Shown in pieces: positions 1 to 7,499 of a DNA stretch of 29,139 nucleotides; the first letter of the stretch is position 1; each line of letters starts with the position of its first letter. The stretch lies in the IMG/VR virus record IMGVR_UViG_3300009151_000281, positions 1-29,139 of that record. One strand, written 5' to 3'. Under the pieces are notes generated by a model. The model did not search any database. It had not been told where the DNA came from and worked only from the letters and a program-made list of their open reading frames with translations. A program made the position numbers and the translations under genes. The stretch is from a virus.

Positions 1-678
1 CTAGAAGAACTTAAAATAAGAAACGAACTAGTTAATGGGATATATAAAGGAGATATAAGAATTAAATCTAAATATATATTACCAAATCTATCTGATATTG
101 TAGTTAGTGGATATTTTAATTGTTCTAGTAATAAACTTACATCTTTAGAAGGAGCTCCTAAAGAAGTTGGTGGAAATTTTAATTGTTCTAGTAATAAACT
201 TACATCTTTAGAAGGAGCTCCGCAAAAAGTTGGTGGAAATTTTAATTGTGATGATAATAACCTTACATCTTTAGAAGGAGCTCCTAAAGAAGTTGGTGGA
301 AATTTTAATTGTGATGATAATAACCTTACATCTTTAGAAGGAGCTCCTAAAGAAGTTGGTGGATATTTTTATTGTGATGATAATAACCTTACATCTTTAG
401 AAGGAGCTCCGCAAAAAGTTGGTGGAAATTTTTATTGTTCTAGTAATAAACTTACATCTTTAGAAGGAGCTCCTAAAGAAGTTGGTGGAAATTTTAATTG
501 TGATAATAATAACCTTACATCTTTAGAAGGATCTCCGCAAAAAGTTGGTAGAGATTTTTATTGTGATGATAATAACCTTACATCTTTAGAAGGAGCTCCG
601 CAAAAAGTTGGTGGATATTTTTATTGTTTTAATAATCTAGTCAAATTAGACTATAAAGCATGGTTGACAAAACAATAA
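1..678 (+). CDS. Repeat protein with 21-residue leucine-rich-like repeats, 5'-truncated
   Basis: The frame is open from base 1 to the stop at 676-678, so the start lies outside the window. After about 45 residues of lead-in come eight consecutive 21-residue units of the form LTSLEGAP-(K/Q)-(E/K)-VGG-x-F-x-C-x-x-N-x, then a short divergent tail (LVKLDYKAWLTKQ). Regularly spaced Leu, Val, Phe and Asn suggest a solenoid like the leucine-rich or pentapeptide-type repeats found in many phage and bacterial surface or interaction proteins. No signal peptide or membrane segment is visible in the part seen. It sits just upstream of uvsY but has no obvious functional link to recombination. The repeat class is clear; function is unknown. 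Confidence 0.7.
   Translation, partial: LEELKIRNELVNGIYKGDIRIKSKYILPNLSDIVVSGYFNCSSNKLTSLEGAPKEVGGNFNCSSNKLTSLEGAPQKVGGNFNCDDNNLTSLEGAPKEVGGNFNCDDNNLTSLEGAPKEVGGYFYCDDNNLTSLEGAPQKVGGNFYCSSNKLTSLEGAPKEVGGNFNCDNNNLTSLEGSPQKVGRDFYCDDNNLTSLEGAPQKVGGYFYCFNNLVKLDYKAWLTKQ
136..639 (+). repeat. Eight tandem 63-bp repeats inside the truncated gene
   Basis: Units begin at 136, 199, 262, 325, 388, 451, 514 and 577. Each starts with CTTACATCTTTAGAAGGA and most are near identical at the DNA level. Two variable slots are shuffled between units: PKEV versus PQKV, and CSSNK versus CDDNN. This mosaic suggests recent expansion and exchange between units. Confidence 0.9.
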
Positions 679-700
679 TCTTATGATCCATATATAATAT

Positions 701-1147
701 ATGACATTGAATGAAATTATCACAATTTGGGCAGATGACTCCAAGATAGATCCTAAGAATCTTGATACTACTGCAATTAAATCGGCTTTGCTTCATGCAA
801 AGTATCTTGAACTATATTCAGTAGCAAAGCTTCAATTAAAAAAGTTAGATTGGACTATGGCAGTTCTTAAAAAAGATAAATGGTTATATTATAATGGTAA
901 ACTATCTAAAGAGGAAATGGATAAGTTTGGTTGGCCATATGATCCATTTAACGGACTTGTAAAACCCTTGAAATCTGATATGGATATGTTTTATTCTACT
1001 GATCCAGATATTTCAAAATTGAAAATTCAAATGGATTATCAAACTACTGTTGTGGAAGCTCTTAAAGAAATTATGGATACTATTAAATGGAGACATTCCA
1101 CAATTAAAACTATTCTTGATGCACAGAAATTTATGGCTGGATGTTAA
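701..1147 (+). CDS. uvsY: UvsY-like recombination mediator
   Basis: The 148-residue protein is close to the 137 residues of T4 UvsY and matches its general pattern: an early helix with AKYLELYSVAK, a central LKKDKWLYYNGK segment (T4 has a comparable LKARLDYYSG-type stretch), and a C-terminal helix with IKTILDAQKFMAG. In T4, UvsY loads the UvsX recombinase on gp32-coated single-stranded DNA. It lies 3 bases upstream of uvsW, and this pairing is conserved in T4-like phages. No Shine-Dalgarno sequence precedes the ATG; it follows an AT-rich TATATAATAT stretch, and no convincing -35 is seen. The assignment rests on remembered family similarity plus synteny. Confidence 0.8.
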   Translation: MTLNEIITIWADDSKIDPKNLDTTAIKSALLHAKYLELYSVAKLQLKKLDWTMAVLKKDKWLYYNGKLSKEEMDKFGWPYDPFNGLVKPLKSDMDMFYSTDPDISKLKIQMDYQTTVVEALKEIMDTIKWRHSTIKTILDAQKFMAGC

Positions 1148-1150
1148 TAT

Positions 1151-3049
1151 ATGAAAGATATTCAAATTACAAAAGTTAATGAAGTTCATTTGAGAATTAA
1201 CTCAGATGATTCTAGCATTATTCAGGAAATTAATGAATACTTTACATTTGAAGTACCGGGAGCTAGATTTCATCCAAAGTTTAAAGCTAAATTATGGTCA
1301 GGAAAAATTTCTATCTTTTCAGCTCAAACAAGATTACTTCCGTATGGACTACTTTTCGAACTTATTAAGTTTTGTGAAGTTAGAAATTATACATTTGATA
1401 TTGATAAAGAAGTTAGTAATAAACCTGTCATAACTAGACAATCTCTTATAGATTACATTAAGTCTTTAAAACTTACAGTCCGAGGAGAACCTGTGGAAAT
1501 GCGTGATTACCAATTAGATGCATTCATTCATGCGATTCAAGAAGGTCGAAGTTTAACTTTAAGTCCTACGGCTTGTCTTGATGGTAATACAGAAATCATT
1601 GCAGAAATCAATAAATCTCCTTATTATTATAAGTTTAAGGAATTGTATAATGAATATAACAATGGAATTATTATAAAATTTCCGACTCCAGATGGATGGA
1701 AATCTGTTATAGGAGCATACAAAAAATATGGTCCGGGAAGAAAGATTGAGTTTAGCGATGGTACTGAAACTATAGGATCAGATTATCATCAGGTTCAAAA
1801 AGAAGGTAAATTTGTTACACTAGAATCTTTAAAAGTACACGATATTTTAGATCATAAAAATTCAAGAATATCTAAAATTATTCCAGTACCTCCTCAAGAT
1901 TGGTATGATTTTAGTTTAGATTATGATAAAGAATGCTATTATCAAAATGGAATACTTCATCATAATTCTGGTAAAAGTCTAATTATCTATACTTTGATTC
2001 GATGGTATCTAGATAATTGTAATGAAAAAATACTAATTATTGTGCCATCAGTTTCACTTTGTCATCAAATGAAGTTAGACTTTGAAGATTATAGTTCAAG
2101 TGATGACAATTTTGATGTTGAATCTGAAATTCATTTGATTTATTCAGGTCAAGAGAAATTAGATGTTTCACAAAGAATTTTAATTTCAACGTGGCAATCC
2201 ATCCATACACAACCCCGAAATCAATTCTTGAAATTTGGTATGGCAATTTGTGATGAGGTACATCTCGCAGTCGCAAAAAGTCTTAATACTATCATGAATA
2301 ATCTAACCAACGCTCAATATAGAATTGGCACAACAGGTACTCTTGATGGAGCTAAATGTAATGAACTAGTTCTTGTTGGTAACTTTGGTCCAGTCAATAG
2401 AGTTATTACAACAAAAGAGTTAATGGATTCTGATACAATTGCTCAATTGAAAATTAGATGTCTTGTTCTCAATCATAATAATGAACTTAAAAAGATTGTA
2501 TCAAAAATGGAATATCAAGATGAAATCAATGCTATTATAAGTCATGTTGGAAGAAATGATTTTATCACTAAGTTAGCCATAGATCAAAAGGGTAATACAT
2601 TAGTTTTATTCAATCGGATTGAAGATCACGGGAAACCTCTATATAAAAAGGTATGTGATATAGCTTCAATAAATTATCCCGATAGAAAAATCTTTTATGT
2701 ATCCGGAGAAGTCAATGCAAAGACAAGAGAAGAAATTAGAGCTATTGCTGATAAAGAAAGTAATTGTATCATATTGGCATCTGTGGTTTTTGCAACGGGA
2801 ACGAATTTAAAAAATATTCATACTATTATTTTTGCAGCTCCTACTAAATCTCAAGTAAGGGTTCTTCAATCAATTGGAAGAGGTCTTAGAAAATCCGATA
2901 ACGGTAAATCAACAACTCTTTATGATATATCCGATAACTTCTCATGGAAATCAAAGAAAAACTTCACTATGAAACATGCCAAAGAAAGAATTGATATATA
3001 CAATAGAGAACAATTTGATTATAAAATTTTTGAAATAGATCTACCATAA
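1151..3049 (+). CDS. uvsW: UvsW-like recombination helicase containing a mini-intein
   Basis: The 632-residue precursor is an SF2 helicase: Q-motif-like MRDYQLDAF near 117, Walker A read across the insertion as SPTA/SGKS, motif II CDEVH, motif III-like GTTGTLDG, and motif VI QSIGRGLRKSD near the C-terminus. A 131-residue insertion (residues 142-272) has intein features and sits exactly in Walker A. Without it the host protein is 501 residues, close to the 503 of T4 UvsW. UvsW remodels branched DNA and R-loops and helps switch from origin-dependent to recombination-dependent replication in T4. Without protein splicing the ATPase site would be broken. The stop codon overlaps the next ATG by one base (TAATG). 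Confidence 0.92.
   Translation: MKDIQITKVNEVHLRINSDDSSIIQEINEYFTFEVPGARFHPKFKAKLWSGKISIFSAQTRLLPYGLLFELIKFCEVRNYTFDIDKEVSNKPVITRQSLIDYIKSLKLTVRGEPVEMRDYQLDAFIHAIQEGRSLTLSPTACLDGNTEIIAEINKSPYYYKFKELYNEYNNGIIIKFPTPDGWKSVIGAYKKYGPGRKIEFSDGTETIGSDYHQVQKEGKFVTLESLKVHDILDHKNSRISKIIPVPPQDWYDFSLDYDKECYYQNGILHHNSGKSLIIYTLIRWYLDNCNEKILIIVPSVSLCHQMKLDFEDYSSSDDNFDVESEIHLIYSGQEKLDVSQRILISTWQSIHTQPRNQFLKFGMAICDEVHLAVAKSLNTIMNNLTNAQYRIGTTGTLDGAKCNELVLVGNFGPVNRVITTKELMDSDTIAQLKIRCLVLNHNNELKKIVSKMEYQDEINAIISHVGRNDFITKLAIDQKGNTLVLFNRIEDHGKPLYKKVCDIASINYPDRKIFYVSGEVNAKTREEIRAIADKESNCIILASVVFATGTNLKNIHTIIFAAPTKSQVRVLQSIGRGLRKSDNGKSTTLYDISDNFSWKSKKNFTMKHAKERIDIYNREQFDYKIFEIDLP
1574..1966 (+). mobile_element. Mini-intein in the Walker A motif of UvsW (no endonuclease domain)
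   Basis: The insertion begins with Cys (block A, CLDGNTEI) directly after SPTA. It holds a block-B-like segment with GSDYHQV followed by LKVHDIL, a block-F-like YDFSLDYDKECYY, and ends with Leu-His-His-Asn (block G) directly before Ser of SGKS, the required +1 nucleophile. At 131 residues there is no room for a homing endonuclease. Cys1, the block B His, the penultimate His, the terminal Asn and Ser+1 are all present, so it is predicted to splice. The conserved block B Thr appears replaced by Ser or Asp depending on alignment. Confidence 0.93.
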
Positions 3050-3456
3050 TGAGTAAAGAACTTTTAGAATATGTTAATAAACTTGATGTTAGAGTGTTTA
3101 CAACTATATCTGGCAGACAATTAATAGGAGAAGTAGAGTTTGACGAAAATAAAAGGATTATTTTACATTCACCTTTACAATTTATTAAATCTTATGATCA
3201 AGAGAGTAAGAAAAGTATAATTACCTTGGTTCCTCCAGTAATAGAAAATAGTTCATGTATTAAATTAAGTTCAACTGCGATTGAATCTGAAACTATAGCT
3301 GATATAAGACTCAAGAAGGTCTATTGTGATCAACTAATTTATAATCAATTGGAATTAATGATTGAAGGATTAGAACTAGATAATAAACAATCCAATGATT
3401 CTTTGGAGGAATCTGATGACTATTTTAAATCAGTTATAGATAATTGGAAGAAGTAA
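3049..3456 (+). CDS. Small protein with possible Sm-like N-terminal barrel, function unknown
   Basis: 135 residues. The first half (VRVFTTISGRQLIGEVEFDENKR, then ILHSPLQF) has the alternating pattern and G-x-x-x-G-E-V-x-F-D turn typical of Sm/Hfq-like barrels: 'use of a site, G-x-L-x-G, then D'. The C-terminal quarter is acidic and probably disordered. It is translationally coupled to uvsW by a one-base overlap. I do not recognise a specific family; an Sm-like fold is an inference from pattern only. Confidence 0.6.
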   Translation: MSKELLEYVNKLDVRVFTTISGRQLIGEVEFDENKRIILHSPLQFIKSYDQESKKSIITLVPPVIENSSCIKLSSTAIESETIADIRLKKVYCDQLIYNQLELMIEGLELDNKQSNDSLEESDDYFKSVIDNWKK

Positions 3457-3477
3457 TGTAATTATTACTTGAACTTC

Positions 3478-3563
3478 ATCCGTAGGATGATCCCGAAGGG
3501 ATAATTAATGTTTTATAAGATATCATGTTACTTAAATTAGCCTGCTGCTATCCCTTCGGGATA
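3478..3563 (+). promoter_or_regulatory. Three consecutive RNA hairpins, the last with a UUCG loop
   Basis: Hairpin 1 is CATCC-GTA-GGATG (3478-3489, allowing for one shared base). Hairpin 2 is ATCCC-GAA-GGGAT (3490-3502). Hairpin 3 is TATCCC-TTC-GGGATA (3549-3563), which can also be read as C(UUCG)G, the very stable tetraloop known from T4 intercistronic regions. Hairpins 2 and 3 are also complementary to each other, so an alternative long-range pairing is possible. A T-rich stretch follows hairpin 3. This may be a terminator, processing or attenuation region between the uvsY-uvsW unit and the sigma factor unit. Confidence 0.6.
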
Positions 3564-3728
3564 TTTTCAGGTTATTTTATTAAGTTTTTATTGATTTTGT
3601 TTTATTGGTTTCAACATGATTCACATAGAATTTTTATTGAATTTTTAATATTTTCTATAATAATTATAACGGTTTTTCAAATTGATGTAAAGCAAAAAAT
3701 GATCAAATCTAAAAATAAATTTGATTAG
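3525..3728 (+). CDS. Doubtful small hydrophobic ORF
   Basis: A 67-codon frame starting at an ATG without Shine-Dalgarno sequence or clear promoter. The translation is rich in Phe, Ile and Leu with one or two possible membrane segments (around residues 13-30 and 38-52) and a basic tail. The frame runs through the third hairpin of the preceding element, and the T-rich composition gives hydrophobic codons by default. It may be non-coding leader or terminator-associated DNA. It is listed because the 323-base gap between neighbouring genes holds no other candidate. Confidence 0.2.
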   Translation: MLLKLACCYPFGIFSGYFIKFLLILFYWFQHDSHRIFIEFLIFSIIIITVFQIDVKQKMIKSKNKFD

Positions 3729-3744
3729 ATATAACAAAAAATGA

Positions 3745-3773
3745 TTTACTTTCTTCATATCTTATAGTATAAT
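3745..3773 (+). promoter_or_regulatory. Early-type promoter for the late sigma factor gene (leaderless)
   Basis: TTTACT, 17-base spacer, TATAAT. Counting seven bases from the end of the -10 puts the first transcribed base at 3780, the A of the start codon. Confidence 0.75.
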
Positions 3774-3779
3774 GAAATT

Positions 3780-4451
3780 ATGGAAATATCAATAGAATCT
3801 AAACAAAAGACCAGGAAGACTAGAAAGAAAAACGATGCCGATTACGTGGATAATGAACAATTTTCAATAGCCGTAAGTGATTATGTTTCAATAGCTAAGA
3901 ATGCTATTGCAGAAGGTTTAGAACCTCCCATGGTACCAAATTATATTGCGGAATGTTTTCTTAAAATTTGTAATGGTTTATCCCGTTCCCCTTCATTTAC
4001 TTCCTATACCTATAGGGAAGATATGGTTATGGATGGAGTTGAGAATTGTTTAAAAGCTATTCTCAATTATGACAAGTCAACACCTACAAGAACCGGAAAG
4101 CCTAATCCATTTTCATATTTTACACAAATGACATTTTTTGCATTCTTGCGTCGAATTGAAAAAGAAAAGAAGCAGACAAAAATTAAGCAAGAATTTACTG
4201 AACATGGAGGTATTGATTCATTTGCAGATTTTGATGAAAATTCTGATATGCATTCCATGGTGGGAGAAAGTATGGTAGAAAGAATTAGACAAAAAAACGA
4301 TACTTTTTATAAAATAGAAAATGAACTAGCTCCTATTTTTGAGATTTCCAAACCAAAACGAATGTCAACAAGACGATCAGCAAAGAAGGAAGTTCATCCT
4401 CTTGCTGCATTATTTGATTATGATATGGTAGATATTGAAGAAGGTGTATGA
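3780..4451 (+). CDS. 55: Late-transcription sigma factor, gp55-like
   Basis: 223 residues, somewhat longer than T4 gp55 (185). Shared pattern: an early VDNEQ stretch, a central ICNGLSRSPSFTSYTYREDMVMDGVENCLKAILNYD-type region cognate to the minimal sigma-2 region of gp55, then NPFSYFTQMTFFAFLRRIEKEKK. The C-terminal HPLAALFDYD resembles the short hydrophobic tail by which T4 gp55 binds the gp45 sliding clamp. In T4, gp55 redirects host RNA polymerase to TATAAATA late promoters; such sites occur in this window at 17135 and 17587. The gene overlaps gene 47 by four bases (ATGA). It has its own promoter with a predicted leaderless transcript. Confidence 0.85.
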   Translation: MEISIESKQKTRKTRKKNDADYVDNEQFSIAVSDYVSIAKNAIAEGLEPPMVPNYIAECFLKICNGLSRSPSFTSYTYREDMVMDGVENCLKAILNYDKSTPTRTGKPNPFSYFTQMTFFAFLRRIEKEKKQTKIKQEFTEHGGIDSFADFDENSDMHSMVGESMVERIRQKNDTFYKIENELAPIFEISKPKRMSTRRSAKKEVHPLAALFDYDMVDIEEGV

Positions 4452-5521
4452 AATTAGCAATTTGCACAGATACACATCTGGGAATTAAGAATGGATCTGA
4501 TATTTTTCTTAATTATGCAGAACAATTCTATTCCGAGGTATTCTTTCCTTATTTGTTAAAGGAGGGAATTAAAAGGATTCTTCATCTTGGTGATTACTTT
4601 GATCATAGACGATACGTAAACTATAAAGCTCTGAATCGCAACAGAACAATGTTTCTGGAGAAGTTGGTTGAATATGGAATGATCATGGATATCATTCCAG
4701 GTAATCATGACTGTTTTTATAGAACAACAAATTCACTCTGTTCTCTCACAGAGATTCTCAAGTATTGTCCAAACAATGTTAATATTTACATGGAACCAAC
4801 TGTACTTGATTATGACGGATTAAAACTTGGATTAATTCCATGGATCAATGAAGAGAATTATAACGATACTTTAAATTTCATTCAAACATGCGCAGCTCCT
4901 ATTATTGGAGCTCATCTTGAATTATCAGGATTTGAAATGATGAAAGGTTGTGGTGCCGCATCTCATGGCATGGATGCGAGTATATTTTCACGATTTGAAA
5001 TGGTTTTATCTGGCCATTATCACACAAAGTCCTCGAAAGGAAATATTCATTATCTTGGTGTGGCTTTTGAACAAACCTGGTCGGATTGTAATGATCCAAA
5101 GTTTTTTCATATTCTTGATACTGAAACACGCAAGTTAAAATCGATTCGTAATAAGAATTGTATCTATCATAGATTAATATACGATGATAGTATTTTATCC
5201 GAAGAAGATATTTTACGAGTAAATCTTTCTCACATTAAAAATGGATTTGTTAAGATAATAGTGGCTGCCAAGAAAGATCCAATCATATTTGAGAAATTTC
5301 TTGATAAGGTTATCGCGACCAATCCTTTTGAATATAAAATAGTAGAAAATCTGCAAGAGTATAATTCGGAAAATGTAGAAGATGATATTATTGCTTTGTC
5401 GGATACACCATCATTATTAAATTCCTATGTTGAATCAGTTGAAACTGATTTGGATAAAGATCGAATTAAAATCCGATTGCAGGAGTTATATACAGAAGCT
5501 CAGAATTTAGACACCTTATGA
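4448..5521 (+). CDS. 47: gp47 recombination nuclease subunit (Mre11/SbcD-like)
   Basis: 357 residues. The calcineurin-like phosphoesterase motifs are in order: DTHLG (D8, H10), GDYFDHR (D49), GNHD (N86, H87), GAHLE (H165) and GHYHT (H190, H192). With gp46 it forms the exonuclease that resects double-strand ends for recombination-dependent replication. It overlaps both neighbours by ATGA, which indicates coupled translation of 55, 47 and 46. Confidence 0.93.
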   Translation: MKLAICTDTHLGIKNGSDIFLNYAEQFYSEVFFPYLLKEGIKRILHLGDYFDHRRYVNYKALNRNRTMFLEKLVEYGMIMDIIPGNHDCFYRTTNSLCSLTEILKYCPNNVNIYMEPTVLDYDGLKLGLIPWINEENYNDTLNFIQTCAAPIIGAHLELSGFEMMKGCGAASHGMDASIFSRFEMVLSGHYHTKSSKGNIHYLGVAFEQTWSDCNDPKFFHILDTETRKLKSIRNKNCIYHRLIYDDSILSEEDILRVNLSHIKNGFVKIIVAAKKDPIIFEKFLDKVIATNPFEYKIVENLQEYNSENVEDDIIALSDTPSLLNSYVESVETDLDKDRIKIRLQELYTEAQNLDTL

Positions 5522-7248
5522 TTATTTTTAAGACATTAACTGTACAGAATTTTCTAAGTATTGGAAATACTCCTACTGTATTTCATTTAGATGAAGTAAG
5601 AACTACTTTGATAGTTGGAAAAAATGGTAATGGAAAAAGTGGTCCATTGATTGACGGTTTATCATTTGCAGCCTTCGGAAAACCTCATAGAAGTATTAAT
5701 AAATCTCAATTAGTCAATAGTGTTAATTGTAAAAATCTATTAGTAACTCTTGAGTTTTCCAATGGAGTTTCTGATTATAAAATTGTACGAGGAATCAAAC
5801 CAAATATTTTTGAGATATGGTGTAACGGAGTAATGATCAATCAGGAATCCCATGTTCGAGATTATCAAAAGCTGCTTGAAACTAATATTCTCAAACTTAA
5901 TCACAAAACATTTCATCAGATAGTTGTTTTAGGATCTGGTAACTTTATACCATTCATGCAATTGAGTGCTGGTAATAGAAGAGAAGTTATTGAAGATTTA
6001 TTGGATATCGGTATTTTTTCAAAGATGAATGTTATTCTCAAGGAGCAACATTCAAAACTCAAAGATAATATTAAAGATACAGAATATCAATTGAGTAGTA
6101 TAAAGGATAAGATTACTTTACAAAATACTCATATTGACAATCTGAAAAGTATTGCAAGTTCAGCATCTATCAAATATGATGTGGAGATTCTAGATTTAAA
6201 AAAACAAATTGAAGCTTTAATAGCAAACAATGATTCTCTTCTTGATAATTATGATAAGAATTACGGCAAGATCAAATCTAAGTTTGATAAGACAAATAAG
6301 AATAAGATAAAATTGCAATCATATGAATTACAGATTAACGATAATATCAAACGAATAGATGATGATTATCATTTTTATGAATTGAATAAAAAATGCCCAA
6401 CTTGTTCGCAAGTGATTAATGATAATCTACGCAATTTAAAGATTGGAGAATGTACAAATAAGAAGAAAGAGTTGGAAGAAGGTTATGAACAACTTTCGAT
6501 ATCTTTAAAAGAATCTATACAATCTTTAACCGATGCTGAAAATCAATTAAGTGAACTTTTAAAATCTCAGAATATAATTAGATCTAATCAAAGTCTCATA
6601 TCTAATTTTGAAAAGAGAATTGTAGATCTGAATAAAATCAAGGATTCTACGATAGATCAGATTGATATTAGTGCTGTGATAACTGATTTATCAAACTTTA
6701 GAGATGCACGTGATACTCTCGTAGATCTTAAATTAGTACAACAAGAAACCAAAACCTATAATGAAGTTATAGCAGAATTATTAAAGGATACAGGTATTAA
6801 AACAAAGGTTATTCGTCAATATCTTCCTGTCATGAATAAGTTGATTAATCAATATCTGCAAATTCTTGATTTCTTTATCAGCTTTGAATTAGATGAAAAC
6901 TTTTCAGAAACTATTCGTTCAAGGCATCGAGATGAATTTAGTTATGGAAGCTTTTCAGAAGGCGAACGCAGTAGAATTAATCTAGCCTTATTATTTTCAT
7001 GGCGAGCTATTGCGAAGATGAAAAATAGTAGCGATACAAATTTGTTAATACTCGATGAAGTTTTTGATGGATCTTTAGATGAAACTGGAATTGAAAATCT
7101 TATGTCTATTCTAAATTCTTTAGATCCTGCCGTAAGAGTATTCATTATTAGTCATAAAACAGAAGTTTCTGATTCTAGGTTTAATCGGAGAATCAATGTG
7201 ACCAAGCCTGGAAATTTCTCAGTGTATGAAACTCTTGAAGGAAATTGA
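5518..7248 (+). CDS. 46: gp46 recombination ATPase subunit (Rad50/SbcC-like)
   Basis: 576 residues (T4 gp46 is 560). Walker A is GKNGNGKS near residues 35-42; coiled-coil arms follow; the zinc-hook CPTC lies near residue 292; the ABC signature FSEGERSR is near 480, and Walker B LLILDEVFDGS near 510, followed by a switch His in FIISHK. It partners gp47, whose gene it overlaps by four bases. Translation is likely coupled. Confidence 0.93.
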   Translation: MIIFKTLTVQNFLSIGNTPTVFHLDEVRTTLIVGKNGNGKSGPLIDGLSFAAFGKPHRSINKSQLVNSVNCKNLLVTLEFSNGVSDYKIVRGIKPNIFEIWCNGVMINQESHVRDYQKLLETNILKLNHKTFHQIVVLGSGNFIPFMQLSAGNRREVIEDLLDIGIFSKMNVILKEQHSKLKDNIKDTEYQLSSIKDKITLQNTHIDNLKSIASSASIKYDVEILDLKKQIEALIANNDSLLDNYDKNYGKIKSKFDKTNKNKIKLQSYELQINDNIKRIDDDYHFYELNKKCPTCSQVINDNLRNLKIGECTNKKKELEEGYEQLSISLKESIQSLTDAENQLSELLKSQNIIRSNQSLISNFEKRIVDLNKIKDSTIDQIDISAVITDLSNFRDARDTLVDLKLVQQETKTYNEVIAELLKDTGIKTKVIRQYLPVMNKLINQYLQILDFFISFELDENFSETIRSRHRDEFSYGSFSEGERSRINLALLFSWRAIAKMKNSSDTNLLILDEVFDGSLDETGIENLMSILNSLDPAVRVFIISHKTEVSDSRFNRRINVTKPGNFSVYETLEGN

Positions 7249-7462
7249 CGCAGTTTGAAAAAGATCAGATCTTCTTAAAAGGTCAAGGTTTCTGCGTCAT
7301 AATCCATTGCAAATCAATGAGTTATGAATGAGAATTTGTAGTTTTTTCGGATTCGTGTGGGTTTCCCTATTAAAAACGTCGTTTAAAGCTGCTTATTTTT
7401 CGTCTCCATAAGTCGTTGCAAATGAACGGCTTAAAAAACTTCAAAATTTAATCATTTTTATG
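7249..7462 (+). other. Structured non-coding region upstream of the CobT-like gene
   Basis: No ORF is credible here. GACGCAG just after the gp46 stop pairs with CTGCGTC at about 7293-7299, enclosing an inner AAGATC/GATCTT element. Two further small hairpins share the loop core GCAAAT: CATTG-caaat-CAATG near 7308-7322 and AAGTCGTT-gcaaatg-AACGGCTT near 7408-7432. A related element recurs in the gap at 27193-27336. Confidence 0.5.
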
Positions 7463-7491
7463 TTTACAAGCTCTAGATTTTGTGATAAATT
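7463..7491 (+). promoter_or_regulatory. Promoter for the CobT-like gene
   Basis: TTTACA, 17-base spacer, TAAATT (a one-base shift gives ATAAAT with a 16-base spacer). The predicted start of transcription is about 7498, two bases before the ATG at 7500. This argues against the upstream GTG at 7482, which lies inside the promoter. Confidence 0.6.
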
Positions 7492-7499
7492 GCCCTTGC

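Noticed and set aside
136-639. CRISPR array
   Set aside because: The 63-bp units are contiguous, in frame and without unique spacers; they encode protein repeats.
664-698. Promoter for uvsY (TTGACA and TATAAT)
   Set aside because: The boxes are 23 bases apart, too far for a standard promoter, and the -10 would overlap the start region.
3525-3728. Hydrophobic 67-codon ORF as a membrane protein gene
   Set aside because: No initiation signal is seen, it runs through a stable UUCG hairpin, and its hydrophobicity follows from T-rich sequence. Kept only as a doubtful entry.
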